Positions 1 through 7,100 of a stretch of DNA of 64,000 bases are shown one piece after another. Position numbers and translations under genes: made by a program. Under the pieces are notes generated by a model, which saw nothing but the letters and a program-made list of their open reading frames with translations, was not told the origin of the DNA and searched no databases. Every line of letters begins with the position of its first letter. The stretch's first letter is position 1. Source of the stretch: QHVT01 sp036389275 (GTDB lineage Bacteria > Acidobacteriota > Thermoanaerobaculia > Gp7-AA8); NCBI GenBank assembly GCA_036389275.1, contig DASVQE010000066.1, forward strand, positions 62,001 through 126,000. Reading direction: 5' to 3'.

Positions 1-733
1 TGTGGCGCGTGGTGCGGATCTTCTCGAGGTTCTCGGAGATCGACTTCGTCGTCGACAGCACGACCACGTCGGTGCGCGGCACCATGATCTGCCGCGCGGT
101 CCTGCGCGAGAACTGGAAGACGCCTTCGATGATCTCCCGGTTTTCCTCCGAGAGAATGCCGGCGCGCTCGGAGCTGGTGAGGATCATCCGCAGCTCGTCG
201 ACCGACTGCACGCCTTGCTCCGCGTCGCTCGGACGGATGCGGAAGATCCGCAGCGCCGCGTTGGTGAGACCGCGCAGCACCCAGATGGCCGGGAAGGTGA
301 GGATGTAGAAGCCGTGCAGCACGTACGAGGTCCACATGGCCGTGCCGAGGGGCTTTTGAATAGCGAGGAACTTCGGCACCTGCTCGCCGAAGATGATGTG
401 CAGCGCGGAGATCAGGATGAATGAGATCGTGGCCGCGATCGAATGCGCCATCGGCGAGGCGAATTCGCCGAAGGTCTGCAGCAGCGGCACGAGCAGCCGC
501 GCGAACGCCGGCTCGCCGACCCAGCCCAACGCGAGTGAGGCGAAGGTGATCCCGACCTGCGCCGCGGCGAGGTAAGCGTCGAGCTTCCGCAGGATGCGCC
601 GGGTCATCCGCGCGCGGTTGCCGCCCTCGGGCAACTGCGTCGCGCGCACCTTCACGATCGCGAATTCCGATGCGACGAAGAAACCGTTCGCGAGCACGAA
701 CAGCAGGGCGAGGACGAGATACCAGCCGGGCAT
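1..733 (-). CDS. CNNM/HlyC-family transmembrane protein (partial)
   Basis: Seen: an open frame from the ATG at 733 running off the left edge; 244 residues are visible. It opens with a membrane segment (MPGWYLVLALLFVLANGFF), continues through further hydrophobic stretches near residues 55-75, 90-115 and 135-155, and reaches MVPRTDVVVLS, the usual entry into the first CBS domain. This order (DUF21 membrane domain, then CBS pair) is the CNNM/CorC/HlyC family, proposed to act in magnesium or other cation efflux at the inner membrane. The CBS2 and C-terminal CorC domains would lie outside the window. The start is 13 bases after the aroA stop, so it probably ends the aroA operon. The exact ion is unknown. 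Confidence 0.88.
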   Translation of the reverse strand, partial: MPGWYLVLALLFVLANGFFVASEFAIVKVRATQLPEGGNRARMTRRILRKLDAYLAAAQVGITFASLALGWVGEPAFARLLVPLLQTFGEFASPMAHSIAATISFILISALHIIFGEQVPKFLAIQKPLGTAMWTSYVLHGFYILTFPAIWVLRGLTNAALRIFRIRPSDAEQGVQSVDELRMILTSSERAGILSEENREIIEGVFQFSRRTARQIMVPRTDVVVLSTTKSISENLEKIRTTRH

Positions 734-746
734 CGGTGTGGTGAGT

Positions 747-2009
747 TTAGCCGCGAAGCACTTCGTCGAGCGTCCGCCAGAAGCGCGGATACGACTTCGA
801 GACCACCTGCTCCTTTCCGATGGTCACGTTGCCGCGGGCCAGTCCGGCGATGGCGAAGGCCATGGCGATGCGGTGGTCGTTGTGCGTCTCGACGGTCGCC
901 GGCGCGTCGTTCCAGCCCGGCTCGATGCGCAGCGAATCGGGGCGTTCCTCGACGCGCGCGCCGAGGCGCCGCAGCTCCTCGGTGACGGTAGCGATGCGAT
1001 CGGATTCTTTGACGCGCAGGTTGGCCACGTTCACGATCTCGACCGGCGACGACGCCAGCGGCGCGATGGCGGCGAGCGTCGGCACGACGTCGGGTGTGGC
1101 GTTGCAGTCGAAGGTGCCGCCGCGCAGCTCCTCGGCGCCGCGCACGACGATGCCGTCGTCGGTGACGCTCACCGCGCAGTCCATCGCCGCGAGGATGTCG
1201 AGAAAGCCGGCGTCGCCCTGTGCGGTGGGCACGGCCAGGCCGCGCACGCGCATCGTGCCGCGCGTGGCCGCGGCGGCGGCGAACCAGTACGACGCCGACG
1301 ACCAGTCGCCTTCGACGATGTACTCGTCGCGCACGAGACGCCCGGCGCGCACGCGCACCACGTTGCCGTCGCGCGTGACGCGCGCGCCGAAGGTGGTGAG
1401 GATGTCGGCGGTGATGTCGATGTAGGGCGCGGAGCCGAGCGATGCGATGCGCAGCGTGATCCCGTCGGGCAGCGTGGCGCCGCCGAGCATCAGCGCGGAG
1501 ACGAACTGGCTGGAGGTCTCCGCGGAGATGCCGACGTCGAAGCCGCCGCGCATCCGTTTGCCGCGGATCCGGAGCGGTGGAAATCCTTCCTTCTCGACGT
1601 ACTCCACTTCTGCATCGATGGAGAGCAGGACTTCCACCAGATCGCCGATGGGCCGCTCGTGCATCCGCTCTTCGCCGTGCAGCAGGAAGCGGCCGGGCGT
1701 GAAGGCGAGCCAGCCGGTGAAGAAGCGCATGGCCGTGCCGGCGTTGCCGATGAAGATCGGTACCTCGTTCGACGACATGGTGCGGCGCGCGCCGATGGTG
1801 ACGCCGCTGCCGATGGTGCCGGAAATGTCGAAGCCGATCGCGCGCAGCGCTTCGAGCGCGTAACGCGTGTCGTCGGCGTCGAGGCAATTGCGGACCGTGG
1901 TCGCGCCTTCAGCCATCGCCGCCAGCAGCAGCGCGCGCACCGAGTACGACTTTGACGGCGGCGCGGTGACGGCGGCATCGAGCGCGCCGGTTTTCGGGAT
2001 GACTTTCAC
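747..2009 (-). CDS. aroA: 3-phosphoshikimate 1-carboxyvinyltransferase (EPSP synthase)
   Basis: Transfers enolpyruvate from PEP to shikimate-3-phosphate in aromatic amino acid synthesis. The 420-residue product is close to the family's usual length. Visible family motifs: SKSYSVRALLLAA near residue 19 (substrate-binding Lys/Ser/Arg), GNAGTAMRF near residue 88, and RVKESDRI near residue 330. The GTG at 2009 overlaps the preceding hydrolase stop as GTGA and immediately precedes the conserved N-terminus VKVIPKTGALDAAV; the frame stays open further upstream, but that part is antisense-like and not homologous. Likely cotranscribed with the hydrolase, the LpxH-like gene and the macro-domain gene upstream. 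The SYS variant in place of the common S-x-S is ordinary in this family. Confidence 0.96.
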   Translation of the reverse strand: MKVIPKTGALDAAVTAPPSKSYSVRALLLAAMAEGATTVRNCLDADDTRYALEALRAIGFDISGTIGSGVTIGARRTMSSNEVPIFIGNAGTAMRFFTGWLAFTPGRFLLHGEERMHERPIGDLVEVLLSIDAEVEYVEKEGFPPLRIRGKRMRGGFDVGISAETSSQFVSALMLGGATLPDGITLRIASLGSAPYIDITADILTTFGARVTRDGNVVRVRAGRLVRDEYIVEGDWSSASYWFAAAAATRGTMRVRGLAVPTAQGDAGFLDILAAMDCAVSVTDDGIVVRGAEELRGGTFDCNATPDVVPTLAAIAPLASSPVEIVNVANLRVKESDRIATVTEELRRLGARVEERPDSLRIEPGWNDAPATVETHNDHRIAMAFAIAGLARGNVTIGKEQVVSKSYPRFWRTLDEVLRG

Positions 2010-2773
2010 GCGAGCTCCAGCTCCAGCCCGTCGTACGCCAGCCGCACTCCGTTCGGCAGCGCGTCGTCGTAGCTCGCGTGCTCGACCTCGTGCGCCAGAT
2101 GGATGATCCACGTTTCGCGCGCGCCGATCTGCTGCGCGCACTGCACCGCCTCGCCGATGGTGAAGTGGGTCGGGTGGCGCGGCGCCGGACGGAGGCCGTC
2201 GATGGCCAGCACCTCGACGCCTTCGAGCAATCGCATCGACGCCTCGGGGATGCCGTTCGTGTCGGTGATGTAGGCGAAATTGCCGATGCGGTAGCCGAGG
2301 ATCGTCCATTCGCCGTGCAGCACGGGAATGGGCGTGACCTCGATGCCGAGGTGGGTGAACGGCTCGGAGACCTCGCGCAGCTCGAGCTGCGGCTTGCCGC
2401 CGCCGACCTGCGTGAGCGGATCCCAGATGTAGCTGAACGCGCGGCGGATGGCGTTGGCGGTGGCGTGGCTGGCGAATGCGACGATCGGCTCGCGCTGCCG
2501 GAAGTTGAAGGGACGGATGTCGTCGAGCCCCATCAGGTGATCGGAGTGCGAGTGCGTGTAGAGCACGAAGTCGAGGCGCGGGATCGGATGACGCAGCAAC
2601 TGCAATCGGAGATCGGGCGTCGTGTCGATGAGGAAGTGGCGGCCGTTCGCCTCGATCGACACCGACTGCCGCAGGCGCGTATCGCGCGGATCACTCGAGG
2701 TGCAGACGCGGCAGCGGCAGCCGACGACCGGAACGCCGGTGGAAGTGCCGGTGCCGAGGAAGGTGATCTTCAC
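2006..2773 (-). CDS. PhnP-like metallo-beta-lactamase-fold phosphodiesterase
   Basis: A 255-residue metallo-hydrolase. The N-terminus GTGTSTGVPVVGCRCRVC carries the three Cys (19, 21, 24) typical of the PhnP-like subgroup. The zinc motif THSHSDH is near residues 73-79, followed by LMGLDDIRPF, a later Asp in YITDTNG and a C-terminal HLAHE. Family members open cyclic phosphates (phosphoribosyl 1,2-cyclic phosphate in PhnP), but no phosphonate genes are nearby, so the substrate is unknown. The GTG start shares one base with the stop of the upstream lpxH-like gene (TAGTG), and the end overlaps aroA by four bases, so translation is probably coupled along the operon. Confidence 0.85.
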   Translation of the reverse strand: MKITFLGTGTSTGVPVVGCRCRVCTSSDPRDTRLRQSVSIEANGRHFLIDTTPDLRLQLLRHPIPRLDFVLYTHSHSDHLMGLDDIRPFNFRQREPIVAFASHATANAIRRAFSYIWDPLTQVGGGKPQLELREVSEPFTHLGIEVTPIPVLHGEWTILGYRIGNFAYITDTNGIPEASMRLLEGVEVLAIDGLRPAPRHPTHFTIGEAVQCAQQIGARETWIIHLAHEVEHASYDDALPNGVRLAYDGLELELA

Positions 2774-3495
2774 TACAGCTCCGCGAACTGCGCCGCGCCG
2801 GTGCGCGGATCGATCATGAGCGCCTCGCCCGACTCGTACCACGCCGGCAGCACGGTCACCGTGGCCTTGCCGGCGGGCATGACGATCTTCTCGTGGAAGT
2901 GGCCGAAGACGACGTCGGTGAAGCCGTCGCGCGCGCGGCGGCGGCCGTACGCTTCGATCAGCTCGACCGGGATGCGCGTCTTGTGCTTGAAGTTCGAGTT
3001 GGCCAGCTTCTTCTCGACGCCGTCGACGAGCTGGCGCGCGAAGCGCTGCGGAATCATGCTCACGCCGAGGCGCATGACCGGGTTCTTCGACGCGCGGCGC
3101 CAGAAGCGGTATTTCCAGTCGGCGTCGTTGATCATGTCGCCGTGGATGACCAGATAGCGCCGCGTGCCGGCCGGCACCGCGTACTCGAAGGCGATGTCGG
3201 TGACGGCGTCCTCCACGAACGAGTCGTGCAGAAAAAAGTCGCGGTTCCCTTCGACGTAGTGGATGGTGACGCCGGCATCGCGCAGCTCGCGGAACTTCGC
3301 CATCACCCGCGCCACGGAATTGGTGCGGAACTTCGGATGGGCGATCAGGTAGTGAAAGAGATCGCCGTTGAGATAGAGCGCTTTCGGCTTGTGCGCGGCG
3401 AGGCGGTCGAGCCAGCCGTTCACGCGCGTCTCGTTGCCGTCGGACAGGCCGATGTGCGAGTCGCCGATGATGAAAATCTGTCCCGGCGGAATCAC
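2773..3495 (-). CDS. lpxH: UDP-2,3-diacylglucosamine diphosphatase-like metallophosphoesterase
   Basis: 240 residues with the calcineurin-like phosphoesterase motif series: GDSHIG (residues 11-16), NGDLFHY (about 44-50), GNRDFF, HGD and GHFHE. The GNRDFF form, with Arg in place of the usual His, is characteristic of LpxH, which hydrolyses UDP-2,3-diacylglucosamine in lipid A synthesis at the inner membrane face. The GTG start overlaps the macro-domain stop (GTGA). If the assignment is right the organism has a lipopolysaccharide outer membrane. A general phosphoesterase of the same fold cannot be excluded, because the last motif is GHFHE rather than the GHTHRP of classical LpxH. Confidence 0.75.
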   Translation of the reverse strand: MIPPGQIFIIGDSHIGLSDGNETRVNGWLDRLAAHKPKALYLNGDLFHYLIAHPKFRTNSVARVMAKFRELRDAGVTIHYVEGNRDFFLHDSFVEDAVTDIAFEYAVPAGTRRYLVIHGDMINDADWKYRFWRRASKNPVMRLGVSMIPQRFARQLVDGVEKKLANSNFKHKTRIPVELIEAYGRRRARDGFTDVVFGHFHEKIVMPAGKATVTVLPAWYESGEALMIDPRTGAAQFAEL

Positions 3496-3923
3496 GCCTG
3501 AAGCTCTCCGAGAATTCGTTCGAACACCTGATACTCCTCTATGCCGAACAGGCAGAAAACGGCTCGCTGCAGGGAACGTGCGCGCGTGCGGTGCTCGACC
3601 GCGGCGGCGAGCATGGCGCGCGCGCAGCGCTCGGTGGTGAAGCCGAACGGGCCGGTGGCCACGGCCGGCAGGCCGATGGAAGCGACGGCGAGGTCTTCGC
3701 CGCGCTCGAGTGCGGCGCGGGTCGAGTCGCGCAGCTTCGCGTCGGCGTCGGGCGCGGACGCCGGCGGAATGGCGATGTGGATGACGAACCGCGCCAGCAG
3801 GTTCCCGCCGGTGGTCACGACGGCGCGGCTGTCCGGCGGCATCGGAACCTGCGGATCGGCCGGCGCGATGATGGCGTCGACCTTCAGCGAGTTCACGTCC
3901 GCGCGGAGCAGTTGGATGTGCAT
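3492..3923 (-). CDS. small macro-domain-like protein
   Basis: 143 residues. The start (MHIQLLRADVNSLKVDAIIAPAD) and the middle (IGLPAVATGPFGFTTERCARAML) match the first strands and the glycine-rich phosphate loop of macro domains, which bind or hydrolyse ADP-ribose conjugates. The usual NAAN...GGGV loop 1 is absent; in its place is a short proline-rich stretch (PQVPMPPDSRAVV). It may therefore have lost ADP-ribose hydrolase activity or bind another ligand. It is the first gene of the minus-strand operon leading to lpxH and aroA. The ATG at 3923 is the only good start; four AGTGCTG-type heptamers lie just upstream. Confidence 0.65.
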   Translation of the reverse strand: MHIQLLRADVNSLKVDAIIAPADPQVPMPPDSRAVVTTGGNLLARFVIHIAIPPASAPDADAKLRDSTRAALERGEDLAVASIGLPAVATGPFGFTTERCARAMLAAAVEHRTRARSLQRAVFCLFGIEEYQVFERILGELQA

Positions 3924-3930
3924 GAGAAAC

Positions 3931-3958
3931 AGTGCTGAGTGCTGAGTGCTAAGTGCTG
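3931..3958. repeat. four tandem heptamers (AGTGCTG type)
   Basis: Four consecutive seven-base units: AGTGCTG, AGTGCTG, AGTGCTA and AGTGCTG. They fill most of the gap between the dnaJ-like stop and the macro-gene start. Unlike the other short-tandem-repeat elements in this window there is no inverted second arm. Confidence 0.85.
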
Positions 3959-3965
3959 GGGGCGG

Positions 3966-4904
3966 TCATAGCGTACTGCGCAAGGTGGCTCGGGGGTTCT
4001 CCGCGTAGGCGCGCTCGATCGATTCGAGCGCTTCGGCCGGCGCCTCCGGCGGCACCTGGACGGAGATCCGGATGTATTGATCTCCGGCAGTGCCGTCTTT
4101 TTTCTTGAGGCCTTTGCCCGAGAGGCGCATGGTGCGTCCGCTCTGCGTGGCCGGCGGGATGCGCATGCGCACGCTGCCGTGAATGGTCGGCACATCGACC
4201 TCGGCGCCGCGGATCGCTTCGCCGACGGTGATCGGCAGCTCGATGTGGATGTCGTCGCCGCGCCGCTCGAAGAAGGGATGCGGCCGCACGCGGACGATCA
4301 GATGCAGATCGCCGGCGCCGCCCGCGCCCGGATTTCCCTTGCCGCGGATGCGCAGCGTCTGCCCGTCCGACACGCCCTCGGGGATCTTCACTTTCACGCG
4401 CTCGCCGCCGACGCGCAGCTCGAGGGTGGTGCCTTGAATGGCGTCGCGCAGGTCGATGGTCGTCTCCGCCTGCACGTCGGCGCCGCGCGCGTTGCGGCCG
4501 GCGTCGAAGCCTCCGCCGCCACCGCCGCCGAACAGATCGCCGAAGATGTCGGTGAAGTCGATCGTCGCGCCGCCGCCACCGCCGCCGCGTGTGGAAGTGC
4601 GCCGCGTGCGTCCGCCTCCGCCGCCTCCGCCCATGAACTGCGAGAAGTCGAAGCCGGCGAACGGATTCGCGCCGCCCGGACCGAATGCCTCGCGCCCCAG
4701 GCGGTCGTACTGCTCGCGCTTTTCCTTGTCGGACAGCACCGCGTACGCCTCGGAGATCTCCTTGAACTTGTTCTCTGCCGCCTTGTCGCCCTTGTGCTTG
4801 TCGGGGTGCCATTTCTTGGCGAGGCTGCGGTACGCCTTCTTGATCTCTTCGTCCGTGGCGCTCTTCTTCACGCCCAGGATCTCGTAGTAATCGCGCTCGG
4901 CCAT
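3966..4904 (-). CDS. class B J-domain cochaperone (CbpA/DnaJ-like)
   Basis: 312 residues. The J-domain occupies 1-70 with HPD at 33-35, which stimulates DnaK ATPase. It is followed by a Gly/Phe- and Gly-rich linker (about 72-150, with long glycine runs) and the two beta-barrel client-binding domains to the end. There are no CxxCxGxG zinc repeats, so it is the CbpA/DnaJB type rather than classical DnaJ. The ATG at 4904 is 69 bases from the divergent glgC start, so the two promoters share this gap. No DnaK or GrpE gene is in view. Confidence 0.93.
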   Translation of the reverse strand: MAERDYYEILGVKKSATDEEIKKAYRSLAKKWHPDKHKGDKAAENKFKEISEAYAVLSDKEKREQYDRLGREAFGPGGANPFAGFDFSQFMGGGGGGGRTRRTSTRGGGGGGATIDFTDIFGDLFGGGGGGGFDAGRNARGADVQAETTIDLRDAIQGTTLELRVGGERVKVKIPEGVSDGQTLRIRGKGNPGAGGAGDLHLIVRVRPHPFFERRGDDIHIELPITVGEAIRGAEVDVPTIHGSVRMRIPPATQSGRTMRLSGKGLKKKDGTAGDQYIRISVQVPPEAPAEALESIERAYAENPRATLRSTL

Positions 4905-4973
4905 GGCGGCGAAAGTATAGGGCGGTTCAACATTTGCTTTTGCTCTCGCGACCGAAAAGAATCAACCGCAGAC

Positions 4974-6236
4974 ATGTACGGCACGCTCTCACGGCGCGAT
5001 GTGCTCACGATGATCCTGGCCGGAGGCATGGGCGAGCGGCTCTATCCGCTCACCCGCGACCGCGCCAAACCGGCCGTGCCGTTCGGCGGCCGCTATCGCA
5101 TCATCGACTTCGCCATCAACAACTTCATCAACTCAGGCTTCTTCAAGATCAAGGTGCTGACGCAGTTCAAATCGAACTCGCTGATCGAGCACATCACCCG
5201 CACCTGGCGCCTCGTGCCGGAGATCGGGCAGTACGTCGACGTCGTGCCGGCGCAGATGCGCAAAGGTCCGTTCTGGTTTCGCGGCACGGCCGACGCGGTC
5301 TTCCAGAATCTCGAGCTGATCTTCGACGAGCGGCCCGATTACGTCTGCGTCTTCGGCGGCGATCACATCTACAAGATGGATGTGAATCAGATGCTGCAGG
5401 AGCACATCGCCAACGACGCCGACCTGACCATCGCGACCAATCCCGTTCCGGCCGACGAGGCGCATCACTTCGGCGTGGTGGAAGTCGACTCCGACTTTCG
5501 CGTGACCGGCTTCGTGGAGAAGCCGAAGAGCGGCGCGAAGACGATCCCCGGCCGGCCGGACATGATCCTGGCCTCGATGGGGAACTACATCTTCAAGGCC
5601 AGCGTGATGATCGACGTGCTGCAGCGCAACGCGCTGCGCAACTCCGGCGTCGACTTCGGCAAGGAGATCATCCCGGAGATGTATCCGCGCACGAAGGTGT
5701 ACGCGTACGACTTCGGGCAGAACTACATTCCGGGCGAGGACGCGCACAACCGCGGCTACTGGCGCGACGTCGGCACGATCGACTCCTACTTTGCGGCGGC
5801 GCTCGACCTGGTGGCGGTGACGCCGCTGTTCAATCTCTACAACCCGCTCTGGCCGATCGTGTCGGCGCCGATGCACCAGCCGCCGGCGAAGTTCGTCTTC
5901 GCCGACTCGAAGTCGCAGCGCATCGGCATCGCCACCGACTCGCTCGTCTCCGACGGCACGATCATCTCGGGCGGCACGATCAATCGTTGCGTGCTGCATC
6001 CGCGCGTGCGCATCAACTCGTACGCCGACGTCGACGAGTCGATCCTGATGGACGGGGTCGAGGTGGGACGCCACTCGAAGATCCGCCGCTGCATCATCGA
6101 CAAGGGTGTGAAGCTGCCGCCGGGGACGACGATCGGCTACGACCTCGAGCACGACCGGCAGCGCTTCACCGTGACCGACTCGGGGATCGTGGTGGTGCCG
6201 AAGGGCGCCACGATCGAGGAGCGCGTGACCGCATGA
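4974..6236 (+). CDS. glgC: glucose-1-phosphate adenylyltransferase (ADP-glucose pyrophosphorylase)
   Basis: 420 residues. Makes ADP-glucose from glucose-1-phosphate and ATP, the first committed step of bacterial glycogen synthesis. The nucleotide-binding signature AGGMGERLYPLTRDRAKP starts near residue 15. It continues with FRGTADAVFQN, the metal-binding GGDHIYKMD, and a C-terminal left-handed helix region with repeated hexapeptides (GTIISGGTINRCVLHPRVRI). The ATG at 4974 was chosen because homology begins right after it; the frame is open upstream without similarity. It overlaps rph by the ATGA junction at 6233-6236, an unusual pairing with no functional link that I can see. Confidence 0.96.
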   Translation: MYGTLSRRDVLTMILAGGMGERLYPLTRDRAKPAVPFGGRYRIIDFAINNFINSGFFKIKVLTQFKSNSLIEHITRTWRLVPEIGQYVDVVPAQMRKGPFWFRGTADAVFQNLELIFDERPDYVCVFGGDHIYKMDVNQMLQEHIANDADLTIATNPVPADEAHHFGVVEVDSDFRVTGFVEKPKSGAKTIPGRPDMILASMGNYIFKASVMIDVLQRNALRNSGVDFGKEIIPEMYPRTKVYAYDFGQNYIPGEDAHNRGYWRDVGTIDSYFAAALDLVAVTPLFNLYNPLWPIVSAPMHQPPAKFVFADSKSQRIGIATDSLVSDGTIISGGTINRCVLHPRVRINSYADVDESILMDGVEVGRHSKIRRCIIDKGVKLPPGTTIGYDLEHDRQRFTVTDSGIVVVPKGATIEERVTA

Positions 6237-7021
6237 CGCCGTCCGGAAAGCCGCGCGCGGACGGCCGCACGCCCGACCAGCTCCGCCCCGTGACCATCAC
6301 CACGCACTTCACTCGGCACGCCGAAGGGTCGGTGCTGATCGAGGTCGGCGACACGAAGGTGATCTGCACCGCCTCGCTGCAGGAGAAGGTGCCGCCGTTT
6401 CTCTACCGCAGCGGCAAGGGTTGGGTGACGGCCGAGTACGGGATGCTGCCGCGCGCCACGACCGAGCGCGTCGAGCGCGAGGCGGCCAAGGGAAAACAGA
6501 GCGGGCGGACGCAGGAGATCCAGCGGCTGATCGGCCGTTCGTTGCGCGCGGCAGTCAACGCGGAGCTGATGGGCGAGCGGACGGTGTGGATCGACTGCGA
6601 CGTCATCCAGGCCGACGGCGGCACGCGCACCGCGTCGATCACCGGCGCGTACGTGGCGCTGGTGCTGGCGCTCTCGCGCGTCTACCTCGACGGCGTGATG
6701 AACAGTTGGCCGATCGTCGACTTTGTCGCCGCCGTGTCGGTCGGCATGATCGGCGGCACGCCGATGCTCGATCTCAACTACGGCGAAGACTCGAAAGCAG
6801 GCGTCGACATGAACATCGTCGCCACCGGCAAAGGGCGCTTCGTCGAGCTGCAGGGCACCGCCGAAGGCGCCACGTTCAGCGACGAAGAGATGAACGCGAT
6901 GCTCGCACTCGCGAAGAGCGGCATCGGCCAACTCGTCGAAAAACAACGCGAGGTGCTCGCGCCGGTCCTCGGCCGCGTGGATACGATGGCGCGGGAGAGG
7001 CTGAATAAGAAGTTTCGATGA
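6233..7021 (+). CDS. rph: ribonuclease PH
   Basis: 262 residues. A phosphate-dependent 3'-5' exoribonuclease that trims tRNA 3' ends. The start MTPSGKPRADGRTPDQLRPV is the standard RNase PH N-terminus. The core RSGKGWVTAEYGMLPRAT, the phosphate-binding GRTQEIQRLIGRSLRAAV and the active-site DCDVIQADGGTRTASITGA all follow. It is translationally coupled to glgC (ATGA). The stop TGA at 7019-7021 lies at the edge of the 33-base inverted repeat of heptamers that follows, which could act as a transcription end for this strand. Confidence 0.96.
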   Translation: MTPSGKPRADGRTPDQLRPVTITTHFTRHAEGSVLIEVGDTKVICTASLQEKVPPFLYRSGKGWVTAEYGMLPRATTERVEREAAKGKQSGRTQEIQRLIGRSLRAAVNAELMGERTVWIDCDVIQADGGTRTASITGAYVALVLALSRVYLDGVMNSWPIVDFVAAVSVGMIGGTPMLDLNYGEDSKAGVDMNIVATGKGRFVELQGTAEGATFSDEEMNAMLALAKSGIGQLVEKQREVLAPVLGRVDTMARERLNKKFR

Positions 7022-7100
7022 ACACGGAACGCGGAACACGGAACACGGAACGTCAGGCTGCGCGCTCCGTTCCGTGTTCCGTGTTCCGCGTTCCGTGTTC
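7020..7100. repeat. perfect 33-bp inverted repeat built of heptamers
   Basis: Left arm 7020-7052 and right arm 7068-7100 are perfect reverse complements over 33 bases, separated by a 15-base loop. Each arm is a run of seven-base units of the type GAACACG/GAACGCG. It lies between the convergent rph and YfhO-like genes, and the right arm encodes the last residues of the YfhO-like protein. As RNA it would form a very stable hairpin, so a bidirectional terminator role is possible, although there is no T-tract. Confidence 0.95.

Noticed and set aside
4495..4640. GCC/CCG-rich simple repeat in the J-domain gene
   Set aside because: It encodes the glycine-rich linker expected in this protein class, so no separate element is needed.
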